Below are positions 1 through 7,874 of a stretch of 42,365 bases of DNA, one piece after another (the first letter of the stretch is position 1; each line of letters starts with the position of its first letter). The DNA is taken from positions 13,496-55,860 of the forward strand of contig VAWZ01000101.1 of NCBI GenBank assembly GCA_005888365.1. The letters are read 5' to 3'. The notes beneath the pieces are model-generated. The model was given only the letters and a program-made list of their open reading frames with translations. It was not told the origin of the DNA and made no database searches. A program made the position numbers and the translations under genes. Source of the DNA: Actinomycetota bacterium. Lineage in GTDB: Bacteria; Actinomycetota; Thermoleophilia; Gaiellales; Gaiellaceae.

Positions 1-1
1 C

Positions 2-820
2 GTCAACCAGGACGACCCGACGGTCTACCACCTCTTCTACGCGGACGAGAAAGGGACGCCGGGAAGTGACATCACGTTCTTCGAGTACCCGGGCGCGCGC
101 CGCGGACGAGCAGGCGCGGGGATGATCCACACGATCGCTTGGCGCGTTGGCTCCGAGGCAGCTCTCGACTTCTGGGAGGCGCGCCTCTCGCCTTCGGGTC
201 TTTCGCTCGATCGCACGGATGGAAGCTTGCGTTTCGAGGACTTCGAGGGCCTCCGCCACGAGCTCCGGGTGGCCGAGGTCGTCGATGCGCCGCTCGTGGC
301 CGAGCACCCGGAGGTCCCGAGAGAGGTCGCCCTCCAGGGATTCGACGGCGTGCGGGCCTTCTCGGACGACCCTGCGCGAAGTCAGGGGCTGCTCGCGACT
401 ACCCTCGGCTTCACGTCGTTCGGCGATTCCCTCTGGGAGGCGCGCGGCCCGGCCCGTGGGGGTACCTACGCGTACGACTCTCCGCCCGGCCCCGGAGTTG
501 GCGGAGCGGGGACGGTGCACCACGTGGCGTGGGCGTCGTCCATGGAGGAGCACGAGGCCTGGCGCGAGCGCGTCGCCGGCTCGGGGCTCCAACCGACGCC
601 CGTCATCGACCGCTTCTGGTTCCGCTCGATCTACTTTCGCGAGCCGAGCGGCGTCCTCTTCGAGATCGCCACCCTCGGGCCCGGCTTCGCGACGGACGAG
701 GCTCCGGAGCACCTCGGCGAGCACCTCGTCCTCCCGCCCGCTTTCGAGCACCTGCGCGAGCAGGTCGAGACGATCCTGACGCCGATCGTGAACCCGAGAA
801 CGGCCGTCCTCCCGCGCTAG
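2..820 (+). CDS. VOC-family ring-cleaving dioxygenase (MhqO-like), 5' truncated
   Basis: The frame of the 122..820 ORF stays open to the left edge, and the extra residues (NQDDPTVYHLFY, then DITFFEYPG) fit the first half of ring-cleaving dioxygenase/glyoxalase proteins of the MhqO type. The ATG at 122 is therefore internal and the true start lies outside the window. The C-terminal VOC module carries HHVAW (a metal-ligand histidine in the family) and FEIATLGPGF (the metal-ligand Glu). Family members open aromatic or hydroquinone-type rings with a bound Fe(II)/Mn(II). The substrate cannot be read from the sequence. It is a plus-strand gene, separated from the stress locus by small hypothetical genes. 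Confidence 0.85.
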   Translation, partial: VNQDDPTVYHLFYADEKGTPGSDITFFEYPGARRGRAGAGMIHTIAWRVGSEAALDFWEARLSPSGLSLDRTDGSLRFEDFEGLRHELRVAEVVDAPLVAEHPEVPREVALQGFDGVRAFSDDPARSQGLLATTLGFTSFGDSLWEARGPARGGTYAYDSPPGPGVGGAGTVHHVAWASSMEEHEAWRERVAGSGLQPTPVIDRFWFRSIYFREPSGVLFEIATLGPGFATDEAPEHLGEHLVLPPAFEHLREQVETILTPIVNPRTAVLPR

Positions 821-871
821 AGGTTTGCTCGAGCATCCTGGCGGACAACCTCCGAAGCAGGAGGTGGTTCC

Positions 872-1438
872 GTGGAGACCTGGGAATGGATAGCGATCGG
901 CGCAGCGATCGGCGCCGGCATCATCCTCTTCATCGCACTCGTGGCGGCGATCGTCACACGTCGCCGTCGACGCTCGCGGCTCCGGGAACGGTTCGGGCCC
1001 GAGTACTACCGGGCGGTGTCCTCGACGGGCAAACGACGCGCCGAGACGCGGCTCGCGGACGTCGAGCGAGAGCACGAGGAATTGCACATTCGCGGACTTC
1101 CCTGGGTAGCGCTCGAGCGCTACCTGGAGGAGTGGCGGCAGGCCGAGACACGCTTCGTGAGCGATCCGAGTGATGCGACGCGCGCAGCCGAGCGAATCGT
1201 CGAGCGCGTGCTCGCAGAGCGCGGGTATCCGACGGACGGCGACACCGAGGAGCAAGCGGCGCACATCGCCGCCGACTATCCGGAGATCGTCGACCGGTAC
1301 CGGCACGCGGAGAGCCTGCTCGCCGAGACGAACGGAGGCCCGAGCACCGAGAACCTGCGCAAGGCGATGGTCGACTTCCGTGCCGTCCTCGAAGAGCTGC
1401 TCGTGCGCGAGCCCGTGGCCGTTCACGAAGAAGTGTGA
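872..1438 (+). CDS. Membrane-anchored hypothetical protein
   Basis: 188 aa with a GTG start, chosen because AGGAGGTGG sits just upstream. One N-terminal transmembrane helix (about residues 5-27) is followed by a run of arginines, so the bulk is probably cytoplasmic. The rest is charged and helical, rich in Glu/Arg, with no motif I recognise beyond a general resemblance to small actinobacterial membrane proteins carrying a helical C-terminal tail. Codon use matches its neighbours. A GTTTGC...GGACAA pair about 30 nt upstream is too weak to call a SigB promoter. Function unknown. Confidence 0.7.
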   Translation: METWEWIAIGAAIGAGIILFIALVAAIVTRRRRRSRLRERFGPEYYRAVSSTGKRRAETRLADVEREHEELHIRGLPWVALERYLEEWRQAETRFVSDPSDATRAAERIVERVLAERGYPTDGDTEEQAAHIAADYPEIVDRYRHAESLLAETNGGPSTENLRKAMVDFRAVLEELLVREPVAVHEEV

Positions 1439-1514
1439 CGTCCTGGATGTCCCCCCGTCCGCGTCCCTGGCCTGAGGTTTCGGGGACGGGGACGGGGGCA
1501 ACCACGCAGTCCTC

Positions 1515-1685
1515 ATGACGGCTCAGTACACAGCGTGGCTCTTCGGACTCGCCGTCGGCGGGGCGATGGTGTCGTTCGGTATGGAGCTCGGCATGCTCTC
1601 GCGCCCGCGGCTCCGGACCCGTTGCGGGGCGTGCGGCCGCCTCGTCTGGCGGGGCCGCGTCTGTCCGTGCAGCCGGAACGCCTAG
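1515..1685 (+). CDS. 56-aa membrane zinc-ribbon microprotein (hypothetical)
   Basis: This ORF is below the track's length cut-off in its own frame. It starts MTAQYTAWLFGLAVGGAMVS, one hydrophobic helix, followed by a short basic linker and a C-terminal CGACG...CPC pattern (CxxC plus CxC) that could bind one zinc ion. That combination is unlikely by chance in a random frame, and GC-rich third positions support coding. The Shine-Dalgarno sequence is weak. Function unknown; it could be a small membrane adaptor. Confidence 0.5.
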   Translation: MTAQYTAWLFGLAVGGAMVSFGMELGMLSRPRLRTRCGACGRLVWRGRVCPCSRNA

Positions 1686-1754
1686 CGCCTTCGAACGACC
1701 GGTCCCCAAGAACCTCGGTGTGGGAAAGCAGGGACAAGGCCGGACAGCAGGCAT

Positions 1755-1795
1755 CTTCAGGGATCTGCGCGCGATCGGAATCTGCGCTTCCGATC
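1755..1795. repeat. Dispersed intergenic hairpin repeat, copy 1
   Basis: A 32-nt stretch beginning CTTCAGGGATCTGCGC matches 29 of 32 positions of a second intergenic copy at 8293-8324. This copy folds into an 8-bp perfect stem, GATCGGAA...TTCCGATC. The other copy has a compensating pair change in the same stem (GAGCGGAA...TTCCGCTC). It lies between the zinc-ribbon ORF and a strong GC hairpin. Confidence 0.6.
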
Positions 1796-1816
1796 ACTCG
1801 CACTGACGAAACATCC

Positions 1817-1846
1817 GCGGGCGGCGGGCTCTTGCCCGCCGCCCGC
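1817..1846 (+). terminator. Perfect 13-bp GC hairpin
   Basis: GCGGGCGGCGGGC, a TCTT loop, then its exact reverse complement. There is no T-tract on either side, so it may be a factor-independent-like terminator of the GC-rich kind or an mRNA 3'-end stabiliser. Together with the repeat at 1755 it is the main content of the gene-free stretch 1686-2006, apart from the SigB-type promoter at 1973. Confidence 0.55.
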
Positions 1847-1972
1847 ATCCGCTCACACCGCTAGCGGGCCGTCAGGTGGTGGAGCGGACGAACGCGCTTC
1901 GTCGTCGACCCTGTGCAAACGTGGTACCCGCCGACGCGACTCTGCAACCGCGGTGAGAGATCTGTAGCGGAG

Positions 1973-1997
1973 GTTTCGGGCCTCGTGCTACGGGAAT
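1973..1997 (+). promoter_or_regulatory. SigB/SigF-type promoter upstream of the 67-aa gene
   Basis: GTTTCG, a 13-nt spacer, then GGGAAT. This matches the SigB consensus GTTT-N12-15-GGGWAT known from Bacillus and the related actinobacterial SigF/SigB class. The -10 ends 9 nt before the ATG at 2007. The spacing is the same as at 5904. Confidence 0.6.
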
Positions 1998-2006
1998 CCA
2001 GGGCTC

Positions 2007-2210
2007 ATGGCGCGGTTCGAGTCACTAGTCTGGGAGCGGCGGGCCCCGCGGCCCCGCACCTACATCCCAGACCGGGGCCGGCTCCCGATCGATCCTCAGT
2101 CCGAGTTCGGCGGGCATCCACCGGGCAGGCTCGGGCGTCCCCTCGTCGCCGAGATCGACGCGTACCTCGACTTCTTCGCGCTCGCACACGAGCGCGAGAG
2201 CGAACGCTGA
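2007..2210 (+). CDS. Small hypothetical protein, probably SigB-controlled
   Basis: 67 aa, starting at ATG just after a SigB-type promoter. The N-terminal half is basic and proline-rich. The C-terminal half (LVAEIDAYLDFFALAHERE) looks like a genuine amphipathic helix. There is no recognisable family. The promoter, the good third-position GC bias and the position directly before the SpoIIE-type gene are the reasons for calling it. It may be a small regulator or a stress protein. Confidence 0.5.
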   Translation: MARFESLVWERRAPRPRTYIPDRGRLPIDPQSEFGGHPPGRLGRPLVAEIDAYLDFFALAHERESER

Positions 2211-2294
2211 TCTCATCCATGAGACGAAAGCGCCCTGCGCCCGGACCCTAAGAGTCGGGTGCCGCGACGGCCGGGTTGGGCCATCATATGAACG

Positions 2295-5200
2295 GTGTCT
2301 GAGCACGTAGCTCCGGCCGAGGCAGCCGCCGACGCTCGCTACGGCCCGCTCACGAGATCGTCGGTCATGCGCTATGGCATTGCGGTCCTCAGCGCGCTGG
2401 CCGCACTCGTCCTCGCCCGGATGCTCGTGCCGCTCGCCGACGCCCCCGTCTACTCGCTCCTCGTCGGCGCGGTGGCCGTCTCCATCTGGTACGGCGGGTT
2501 CCTGCCCGGACTCGTGACCCTTTGCGTCGGCTGGGCGATCGGTCCGTTCCTGCTCGTCGCCTCGGGATCCGAGGCGGGCTTCCACTCGCGCGACGACGTC
2601 CTGCGCTGGGCGATTCCGCTCGCGGTCGCGCTCGTGATCGTGTGGATCAGCGTCGTCATGCGACGCGCGCAGCAGTTCGCCGCGACCGCGGCCATCGCTG
2701 CGGAGGAGTCGACGAGGGAGATGGAGTCGCTCCAGCAGCTCGCGACGGCGCTCTCCGCGGCCGTGACTCAGACGGACATCGCACACGCCCTCATCGAGCG
2801 TACGCCCGCCCTGCTCGGTGCACGCGGCGGCTCGGTCGGCCTCATCGACGGCGACGAGCTCGTCATCCTCGACGCCGCGAGCCCGATCGTGCAGACGCAT
2901 CGATCGGGCCTTCGGCTGTCCCTCAGGATGCGGGCGCCGATCGTGCGCGCCGCCGCCGACGACGAGGTGATCGTCGTCCGCAGCCGCCCGGAGCTGACGG
3001 AGCGCTTCCCGGACGGCGCCGCCAGGTCGCCGTTCGCACACGCGGCTCTGGCCCTGCCGCTACGGGTCGCCGGAGAGGTCCTCGGCTCGATGAGCTTCCT
3101 GTACGAACGGAACACGCAGATCGAGGACGAGGTGGTCGCGGTCGCGGCGATCGCGGCAGACCTCGGCGGTCAGGCTCTCGAGCGCGCGCTCCTGTACGAG
3201 CGTGAACGGGAGTCGCGCCAGGCCCTCGATCGCGTCCTGCGCGTCGCCCCACGCTTTCACGCAGACACCGCCGAACATGCGGCGACCGCGATCTGTCGTG
3301 AGGCGCGAGTCACCTTCGCCGCGGACCTCGCCGAGATCTGGCGCGCCGATGGAGAAGCGGTCGAGCTCATGTCGCGAGAGCCGCACGCGGAGACACTTGC
3401 GCCTCCGCCGGCGGAGCCACTCGGGCTCGACGCGCTTCCCGGCTTGCGAAACGCGATCGAGCAACTCGAGGTGACGTTCGTGTCGGATACGGAAGCGCTC
3501 CTGCACGGCCCGCTCTTGCGCTACGCCCGGGAGCTGGGTGCTCGCTCCTGGCTCTGGGCGCCGATCGTGATCGGCGGACACGCAGAACGGGCACTCCTCC
3601 TCTCGTGGCACGACGTCGTCTCCGAGCCGGACGGATCGACGCTTCTCCTCGCGCGCCGCTTCGCCGACCACGCCGGGCTTGCGCTCGAGCAGATCGAGCG
3701 TCTCGAGGCGCAGGCGCAGGCGGCGCGCAGGGCCGAGCGCACACGTCGCCTGCAGCGGGTGACGGCCGCGCTTTCGCAGGCCGCGACACCGGCCGACGTC
3801 AGCGACGCCTGCCTCGAGCACGCGATGGCGGCCGTCGGCGCCGACGCCGGGCTGCTCGGATTCGTTCGAGAGACGGGCGATGAGATCGGCCTCGTCGCGT
3901 GGCGCGGCTACGCCGACGAGGCGCTCGAGGGGTACCAGAGAGTTCCTCTCGACTCCGACCTTCCGCTGAGCCTTTCCATCACCACGGGCGAGCCGGTCTG
4001 GGCACTCTCGGGTGAGACACGGGACCGCTCCTCGAGCGCGGCTCGACCCTCACTCGCGACCGACGACCAGGGATCGATCGCAGTGCCTTTGAAGATTGGC
4101 CGGAAGGTCCGAGGCGCGTTTCAGCTGTCCTTCCGAGAGCCCCACATGCTGAGCGACGAGGATCAGGAGTGGCTCGTTGCGCTCGCCTCCCAGTGCGCCC
4201 AGGCGTTCGAGCGGAGCCGGCTCTTCGACGAGGAGCAGCGACTACGGCGTCGATCGGAGCGCCTCCAGAGCTTGACCGCGTCGCTCTCGAGCTCGGTGAC
4301 TCAGGTCGACGTCGCGAACGTCGTGGTCGCGGAGGTCGCCGCTGCCGTGGAGGCGACCGCGGGCGCGCTCGCCGTCGTCGCCGACGACCAGCGCCAGCTC
4401 GTGCGGCTGGCGCAAAGCGGATACGAGCCCGACGACGTCGCCCCCTGGCTCGACGTGCGTGTCGACGCCCAGACGCCGGCAACGCGTGCGCTCAAGCGAC
4501 GTACTGCCAGGCTGTACGAGACGCGCGGCGGGATCGCACGGGAGTTCCCCGACGCGGTGGACGGATTCGTGCGCACCGGGCACCAGTCGTTCCTGTTCGT
4601 CCCTCTCGCCGTCGGCGGCAAGGCGAACGGCGTCATCGTGATGTCGTGGGCGGAGCGTGCGACCCTCGCCGACGAGGATCGCTCGTTCGTCCAGACGCTT
4701 GCGAACCTCGCCGCGGAGGCACTCGAGCGGGCACGGTACTTCGAGTCCGAGCGAACGATCGCGGAGACGCTTCAGCGCAGCGTGCTCCCCGTCTCGCTCC
4801 CCGAGGTGGACGGGATCAAGCTCGCGGCTCGTTACCTCCCGGGGACGGCCGACGTCGACGTCGGCGGCGACTGGTTCGACGTCATCAACGTCCCGAGCGG
4901 CCGTCTGGGTCTCGTCGTCGGCGACGTGGTCGGGAAAGGCGTGGAGTCGGCTGCGACGATGGCCCAGCTGCGAAACGCACTGCGCGCCTTCGCGCTCGAC
5001 CGAATGAAGCCGTCGTCGACGCTGGCGCGTCTCAACCGGCTTGTCGACGGCGTCTCGGAATCCGCCTTCGCCACGGTCGTCTATGTCGTCGTCGACCCCG
5101 CAGCCCGTGTCTGCCGCTTCACGTCAGCCGGGCATCCGCCGCCCCTCGCGATCTACCCGGACGGAAGCGCGGCCTATCTCGAAGGTGGGCGAGGGCTCCC

Positions 5201-5855
5201 ACTGGGAACCGTCGCCGAGCCCAAGTACCCGCAGGGCGTCGTCGAGCTTCCGGTTGGAACGACGTTGATCCTCTACTCGGACGGCCTCATCGAGCGGCGC
5301 GACAAGACGATCGACGAGGGACTGGCGGAGCTGCGAGCCGCAGCCCTCGCCGCGCCGCTCGACCCGGAGCGCCTCGTCGAGCATGTTCTCGAGGAGCTCC
5401 TCGGCTCAGGCGAGCGCAGGGACGACGTCGTGATCCTCGCCGTCCGGCTCCTGGTAGCGGCTCCCGAAACGCTTCGCCTTCGCCTGCCGAGCACGACCGA
5501 TTCCCTCGACGTCGTCCGAGACGCCATGCGGGCGTGGCTGGAGCACGCTCCGGTGACGCCGGCCGAGGCGGGAGAGATCGTCCTCGCCGCGTGGGAGGCC
5601 TGCGCGAACGCGGTCGAGCACGCAGTCGACCCGGCCGACGACTTCTTCAGCTTCACGGCCGAGCTCGACGAGCTCGCGCTGCGCATCTCGATAGACGACA
5701 CGGGAACCTGGAGCCCGGAAACGGTCGGCGAGAACCGTGGGCTCGGGTTGCAGTTGATGCGCTCGCTCATGTCCTCGGTGGAGATCGAGATGGGCGCCGA
5801 GGGAACGAAGGTCACGCTCGAGCGGGACATCGTGGGCCCGGCGACCGTCGCCTAG
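2295..5855 (+). CDS. Multi-GAF SpoIIE/PP2C phosphatase fused to an anti-sigma kinase domain
   Basis: 1186 aa, GTG start. About residues 25-125 form several transmembrane helices resembling the KdpD-type DUF4118 membrane domain. About 148-815 contain four GAF-like sensor units, each preceded by a helix. About 820-1055 are a SpoIIE/PPM phosphatase with its acidic metal residues in place: GGDWFDV near 856, GDVVGKG, SAGHPPPL, YSDGL and RRDDVV. About 1060-1180 are a HATPase_c_2 kinase domain with N box (EACANAVEHA), G1 (DDTG) and G2 (RGLGLQLM). In SigB-type systems such phosphatases dephosphorylate STAS proteins, which then titrate the anti-sigma kinase. Here phosphatase and kinase activities sit in one chain beside the sigma factor and four STAS genes. 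The ligands of the GAF units are unknown. Confidence 0.93.
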   Translation: MSEHVAPAEAAADARYGPLTRSSVMRYGIAVLSALAALVLARMLVPLADAPVYSLLVGAVAVSIWYGGFLPGLVTLCVGWAIGPFLLVASGSEAGFHSRDDVLRWAIPLAVALVIVWISVVMRRAQQFAATAAIAAEESTREMESLQQLATALSAAVTQTDIAHALIERTPALLGARGGSVGLIDGDELVILDAASPIVQTHRSGLRLSLRMRAPIVRAAADDEVIVVRSRPELTERFPDGAARSPFAHAALALPLRVAGEVLGSMSFLYERNTQIEDEVVAVAAIAADLGGQALERALLYERERESRQALDRVLRVAPRFHADTAEHAATAICREARVTFAADLAEIWRADGEAVELMSREPHAETLAPPPAEPLGLDALPGLRNAIEQLEVTFVSDTEALLHGPLLRYARELGARSWLWAPIVIGGHAERALLLSWHDVVSEPDGSTLLLARRFADHAGLALEQIERLEAQAQAARRAERTRRLQRVTAALSQAATPADVSDACLEHAMAAVGADAGLLGFVRETGDEIGLVAWRGYADEALEGYQRVPLDSDLPLSLSITTGEPVWALSGETRDRSSSAARPSLATDDQGSIAVPLKIGRKVRGAFQLSFREPHMLSDEDQEWLVALASQCAQAFERSRLFDEEQRLRRRSERLQSLTASLSSSVTQVDVANVVVAEVAAAVEATAGALAVVADDQRQLVRLAQSGYEPDDVAPWLDVRVDAQTPATRALKRRTARLYETRGGIAREFPDAVDGFVRTGHQSFLFVPLAVGGKANGVIVMSWAERATLADEDRSFVQTLANLAAEALERARYFESERTIAETLQRSVLPVSLPEVDGIKLAARYLPGTADVDVGGDWFDVINVPSGRLGLVVGDVVGKGVESAATMAQLRNALRAFALDRMKPSSTLARLNRLVDGVSESAFATVVYVVVDPAARVCRFTSAGHPPPLAIYPDGSAAYLEGGRGLPLGTVAEPKYPQGVVELPVGTTLILYSDGLIERRDKTIDEGLAELRAAALAAPLDPERLVEHVLEELLGSGERRDDVVILAVRLLVAAPETLRLRLPSTTDSLDVVRDAMRAWLEHAPVTPAEAGEIVLAAWEACANAVEHAVDPADDFFSFTAELDELALRISIDDTGTWSPETVGENRGLGLQLMRSLMSSVEIEMGAEGTKVTLERDIVGPATVA

Positions 5856-5903
5856 TGGTAGTCCGGGCGGCCGCAGGAATCCGCGTCTGGCCGATGAGCG
5901 GAC

Positions 5904-5928
5904 GTTTGGCCGCTTCGGCCCCGGGTAT
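5904..5928 (+). promoter_or_regulatory. SigB/SigF-type promoter of the sigma operon
   Basis: GTTTGG, 13 nt, GGGTAT: an excellent match to the SigB/SigF consensus, in the only intergenic gap before the PRC-barrel/kinase-like/sigma/anti-sigma genes. The -10 ends 56 nt before the GTG at 5985. It implies positive autoregulation of the operon. Confidence 0.72.
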
Positions 5929-5984
5929 CGAGAGATCGAGCGTGACGCGCCAGATCCCACTCTCCACCATCTTGGGCGCTCCCC

Positions 5985-6317
5985 GTGCACGCCCGCGGTA
6001 GCCGAGTGGGCATCGTCACCGATGTCTATGCGGACGGCGCGTCGGCGTACGTGGTCGGGCTCGAGGTCACGGGCGGGAACGAGCGCCGCTGGTTCCTGCC
6101 CTGGGTCGCGACGACCTTCGAGGACGAAACCGCGCACGCCGCGTTGCCGCTCGTCTTCGTTCCCTCGGAGCAGCTTGCGTCCTACGTGGAACGCGGAACG
6201 CGGCTCGCGGAGAGCGGCCCGAACGGCCTCCTCGTCGACACGGATGGAAGGTTTGCTCGCCCGACCCCCGAGCACCCTGTTTCGGGCTCTCTGAGCGCGG
6301 GTACCGGCGAGTCGTGA
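5985..6317 (+). CDS. PRC-barrel-like small protein
   Basis: 110 aa from GTG; an in-frame stop at 5943 limits the start, and a GTG at 6006 is an alternative. The core (VGIVTDVYADGASAYVVGLE, then FLPWVATTFED) has the beta-rich pattern of PRC-barrel domains. A proline/serine-rich tail follows. It is first in a tightly packed operon: its TGA overlaps the GTG of the next gene. PRC-barrel proteins often serve as small ligand or protein docking modules. Its role in the stress switch is inferred from position only. Confidence 0.6.
   Translation: MHARGSRVGIVTDVYADGASAYVVGLEVTGGNERRWFLPWVATTFEDETAHAALPLVFVPSEQLASYVERGTRLAESGPNGLLVDTDGRFARPTPEHPVSGSLSAGTGES
6279..6304 (+). promoter_or_regulatory. Internal SigB-type promoter
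   Basis: GTTTCG, 14 nt, GGGTAC inside the 3' end of the PRC-barrel gene, with the -10 ending 9 nt before the GTG at 6314. Arrangement and distance to the start codon are almost the same as at 1973, which favours function over chance. Confidence 0.45.
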
Positions 6318-6739
6318 ACCCGGCCTCCGAGCCGATCGACGTCTGCTGGGACACCCCCGGCGAGGCCGTGGGAGAGGCGGCGGTCGAGCTCGAGCTGCCG
6401 GCGTCGGCTCCGTATCACGCCGTGGGCCGCCTCGTCGTCGGCGGCGTCGCGCACCGCGCCGGCATCCAGGTCGAGACGATCGAGGATCTGCAGCTGGCCG
6501 TCGAGGCACTCCTCTGTCGTCGCCCTGTAACACCGTCGCTGACCCTGGAGCTGACCGAGTCCGAGCTCGAGCTGCGGGTGAGGTTGGGACCGTTCGCCCC
6601 CGCTCCCGACGACCGTGACCGGGTGTCGCGGATGCTCTCCAGCCTCGTGGACGAGGCGGTCATGCAGGATGGGACGGACGGCGACTGGATCGTCCTGAAC
6701 ACCATGCATCGCCGGGCCGTCGCCCGCGAAAGCCCATGA
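6314..6739 (+). CDS. Degenerate anti-sigma kinase-like protein
   Basis: 141 aa, GTG start overlapping the upstream TGA. Residues about 25-70 (LELPASAPYHAVGRLVVGG, then IEDLQLAVEALL) align with the beginning of RsbW/SpoIIAB-type domains as seen in the neighbouring 7458 gene. The Asn-containing N box, the G1 DxGxG and the G2 GxG loop are all absent. It is paralogous to the gene at 10010. I infer a binding-only protein, perhaps a sigma or STAS docking partner without kinase activity. Its TGA is embedded in ATGA at 6736 and lies in the same reading frame as the following sigma factor. Confidence 0.65.
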   Translation: MNPASEPIDVCWDTPGEAVGEAAVELELPASAPYHAVGRLVVGGVAHRAGIQVETIEDLQLAVEALLCRRPVTPSLTLELTESELELRVRLGPFAPAPDDRDRVSRMLSSLVDEAVMQDGTDGDWIVLNTMHRRAVARESP

Positions 6740-7465
6740 GCCTTCGCCTACCGTCGTCACGGCGACACCGACGCTCGCGATCAGCTCCTCGTCGACCTGA
6801 TGCCGCTCGTCCGAGCGCTCGCCTCGCGCTACGCGGGCCGCGGCGAGCCACTCGAGGACCTCGTGCAGGTCGGAGCGCTCGGCCTGATCAAGGCGGTCGA
6901 CCGCTTCGACGTCGACCGTGGGGTCGAGTTCTCGAGCTACGCGGTCCCGACGATCGTCGGCGAGATTCGCCGGCACTTTCGGGACAAGGCGTGGGCAATG
7001 CACGTCCCGCGCCGGCTGAAGGAGCTCTCCGGGCGCCTCTCGCGGATGCTCGACGAGCTCACGACGGAGCTCGGACGCTCGCCGACGGTGGCCGAGCTCG
7101 CCGAGGCGACCGGCGTGGAGGAGGAAGACGTCATCGACGCGCTCGACTCGGCGCACGCGTACTCGACGCGCTCGCTGCAGGCTCCCTTCGACGACGAGGG
7201 GGAGGACAACCTTTTCGACAAGCTCGGTGTCGAGGAACAGGGGTATGCGGACGTCGAGGACGGGTCCATCGTCAGCGCAGGGCTCGAGGCGCTCGACGGC
7301 CGCGAGCGGCGCATCGTCGAGCTCCGCTTCTTCGACGAGATGACGCAGTCCCAGATCGCAGCCGAGCTCGGTATCTCGCAGATGCACGTGTCCCGGCTCC
7401 TCCGCCGCGCGCTCGGCACGATGCGCGGGAGAATCGACGAGGTCATGGGCGACGCCGATGAATGA
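6740..7465 (+). CDS. SigB/SigF/SigG-family RNA polymerase sigma factor, start unclear
   Basis: The frame carries all of regions 2-4: EDLVQVGALGLIKAVDRFD and FSSYAVPTIVGEIRRHFRD (region 2), a linker LGRSPTVAELAEATG (region 3), and RIVELRFFDEMTQSQIAAEL plus ISQMHVSRLLRRAL (region 4 helix-turn-helix). Family-like sequence (FAYRRHGDTDARDQLL) begins right after the upstream TGA, so the ATG at 6800 would cut into region 2.1. There is no ATG, GTG or TTG in frame between 6740 and 6800. The ATGA at 6736 would be the natural coupled start but is out of frame; a missing CT in ATGAGCCTTCGCC would repair it. The coordinates give the open frame. The protein should direct polymerase to GTTT/GGGWAT promoters such as those seen nearby. 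Confidence 0.88.
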   Translation, partial: AFAYRRHGDTDARDQLLVDLMPLVRALASRYAGRGEPLEDLVQVGALGLIKAVDRFDVDRGVEFSSYAVPTIVGEIRRHFRDKAWAMHVPRRLKELSGRLSRMLDELTTELGRSPTVAELAEATGVEEEDVIDALDSAHAYSTRSLQAPFDDEGEDNLFDKLGVEEQGYADVEDGSIVSAGLEALDGRERRIVELRFFDEMTQSQIAAELGISQMHVSRLLRRALGTMRGRIDEVMGDADE

Positions 7466-7874
7466 CACGGTCGTTCGCCTCACGTTTCCGGCGAAGGCGG
7501 ATTACCTGCTGCTCGCGAGGCTCGCGCTCGCGGGACTCGCCCGCTCGCTCCCGCTCGATCCAGAGCTCGTGGCCGACCTGAAGCTGGCCGTGACCGAGGC
7601 GTGCGGGAACGCTGTCCGACACGCGTACACCGACTCCACAGGACCGATCATGGTCGAGTTCGTCACCGCGGACGACCGTTTGGAGATGATCGTCGAGGAT
7701 CGGGGCTCGGGGTTCGACGGCGGCACGATCGGCGAGTGGGAGAACGGGAAGCCTCCCGAGGGCGGGATGGGAATGGCGATCATGCGCGCGGTCGTCGACG
7801 AGCTCGACGTCCGCGGAGGAGACGACGGTCACGGGACCGTCGTGCGCATGACGAAGTACCTCCCAGTCACCTAG
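7458..7874 (+). CDS. Anti-sigma factor serine kinase (RsbW/SpoIIAB-like)
   Basis: 138 aa, HATPase_c_2 domain with N box (EACGNAVRHAY), G1 (DRGSGF) and G2 (GGMGMAIM) intact, so ATP binding and kinase activity are expected. Family members sequester the cognate sigma factor and phosphorylate the STAS antagonist on Ser/Thr. The gene overlaps the end of the sigma gene by 8 nt, the classic sigma/anti-sigma coupling, although the order is reversed relative to B. subtilis rsbW-sigB. The length is normal. Confidence 0.9.
   Translation: MNDTVVRLTFPAKADYLLLARLALAGLARSLPLDPELVADLKLAVTEACGNAVRHAYTDSTGPIMVEFVTADDRLEMIVEDRGSGFDGGTIGEWENGKPPEGGMGMAIMRAVVDELDVRGGDDGHGTVVRMTKYLPVT

Noticed and set aside
820-850. 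SigB-type promoter before the 872 gene (GTTTGC...GGACAA)
   Set aside because: The -10 half does not match GGGWA.
1861-1970. Possible tRNA in the gap before 2007
   Set aside because: I could not pair an acceptor stem or find a T-loop GTTCRA motif in the right place.
4169-6001. 610-aa plus-strand ORF inside the SpoIIE-type gene
   Set aside because: Arg/Ala-rich frame shadow of a gene with clear domains; high GC keeps such frames open.
6736-7461. 241-aa ORF from the ATGA at 6736 as the product of the sigma locus
   Set aside because: Arg-rich out-of-frame translation; the sigma regions are in the next frame. The ATG itself may still be the intended start.
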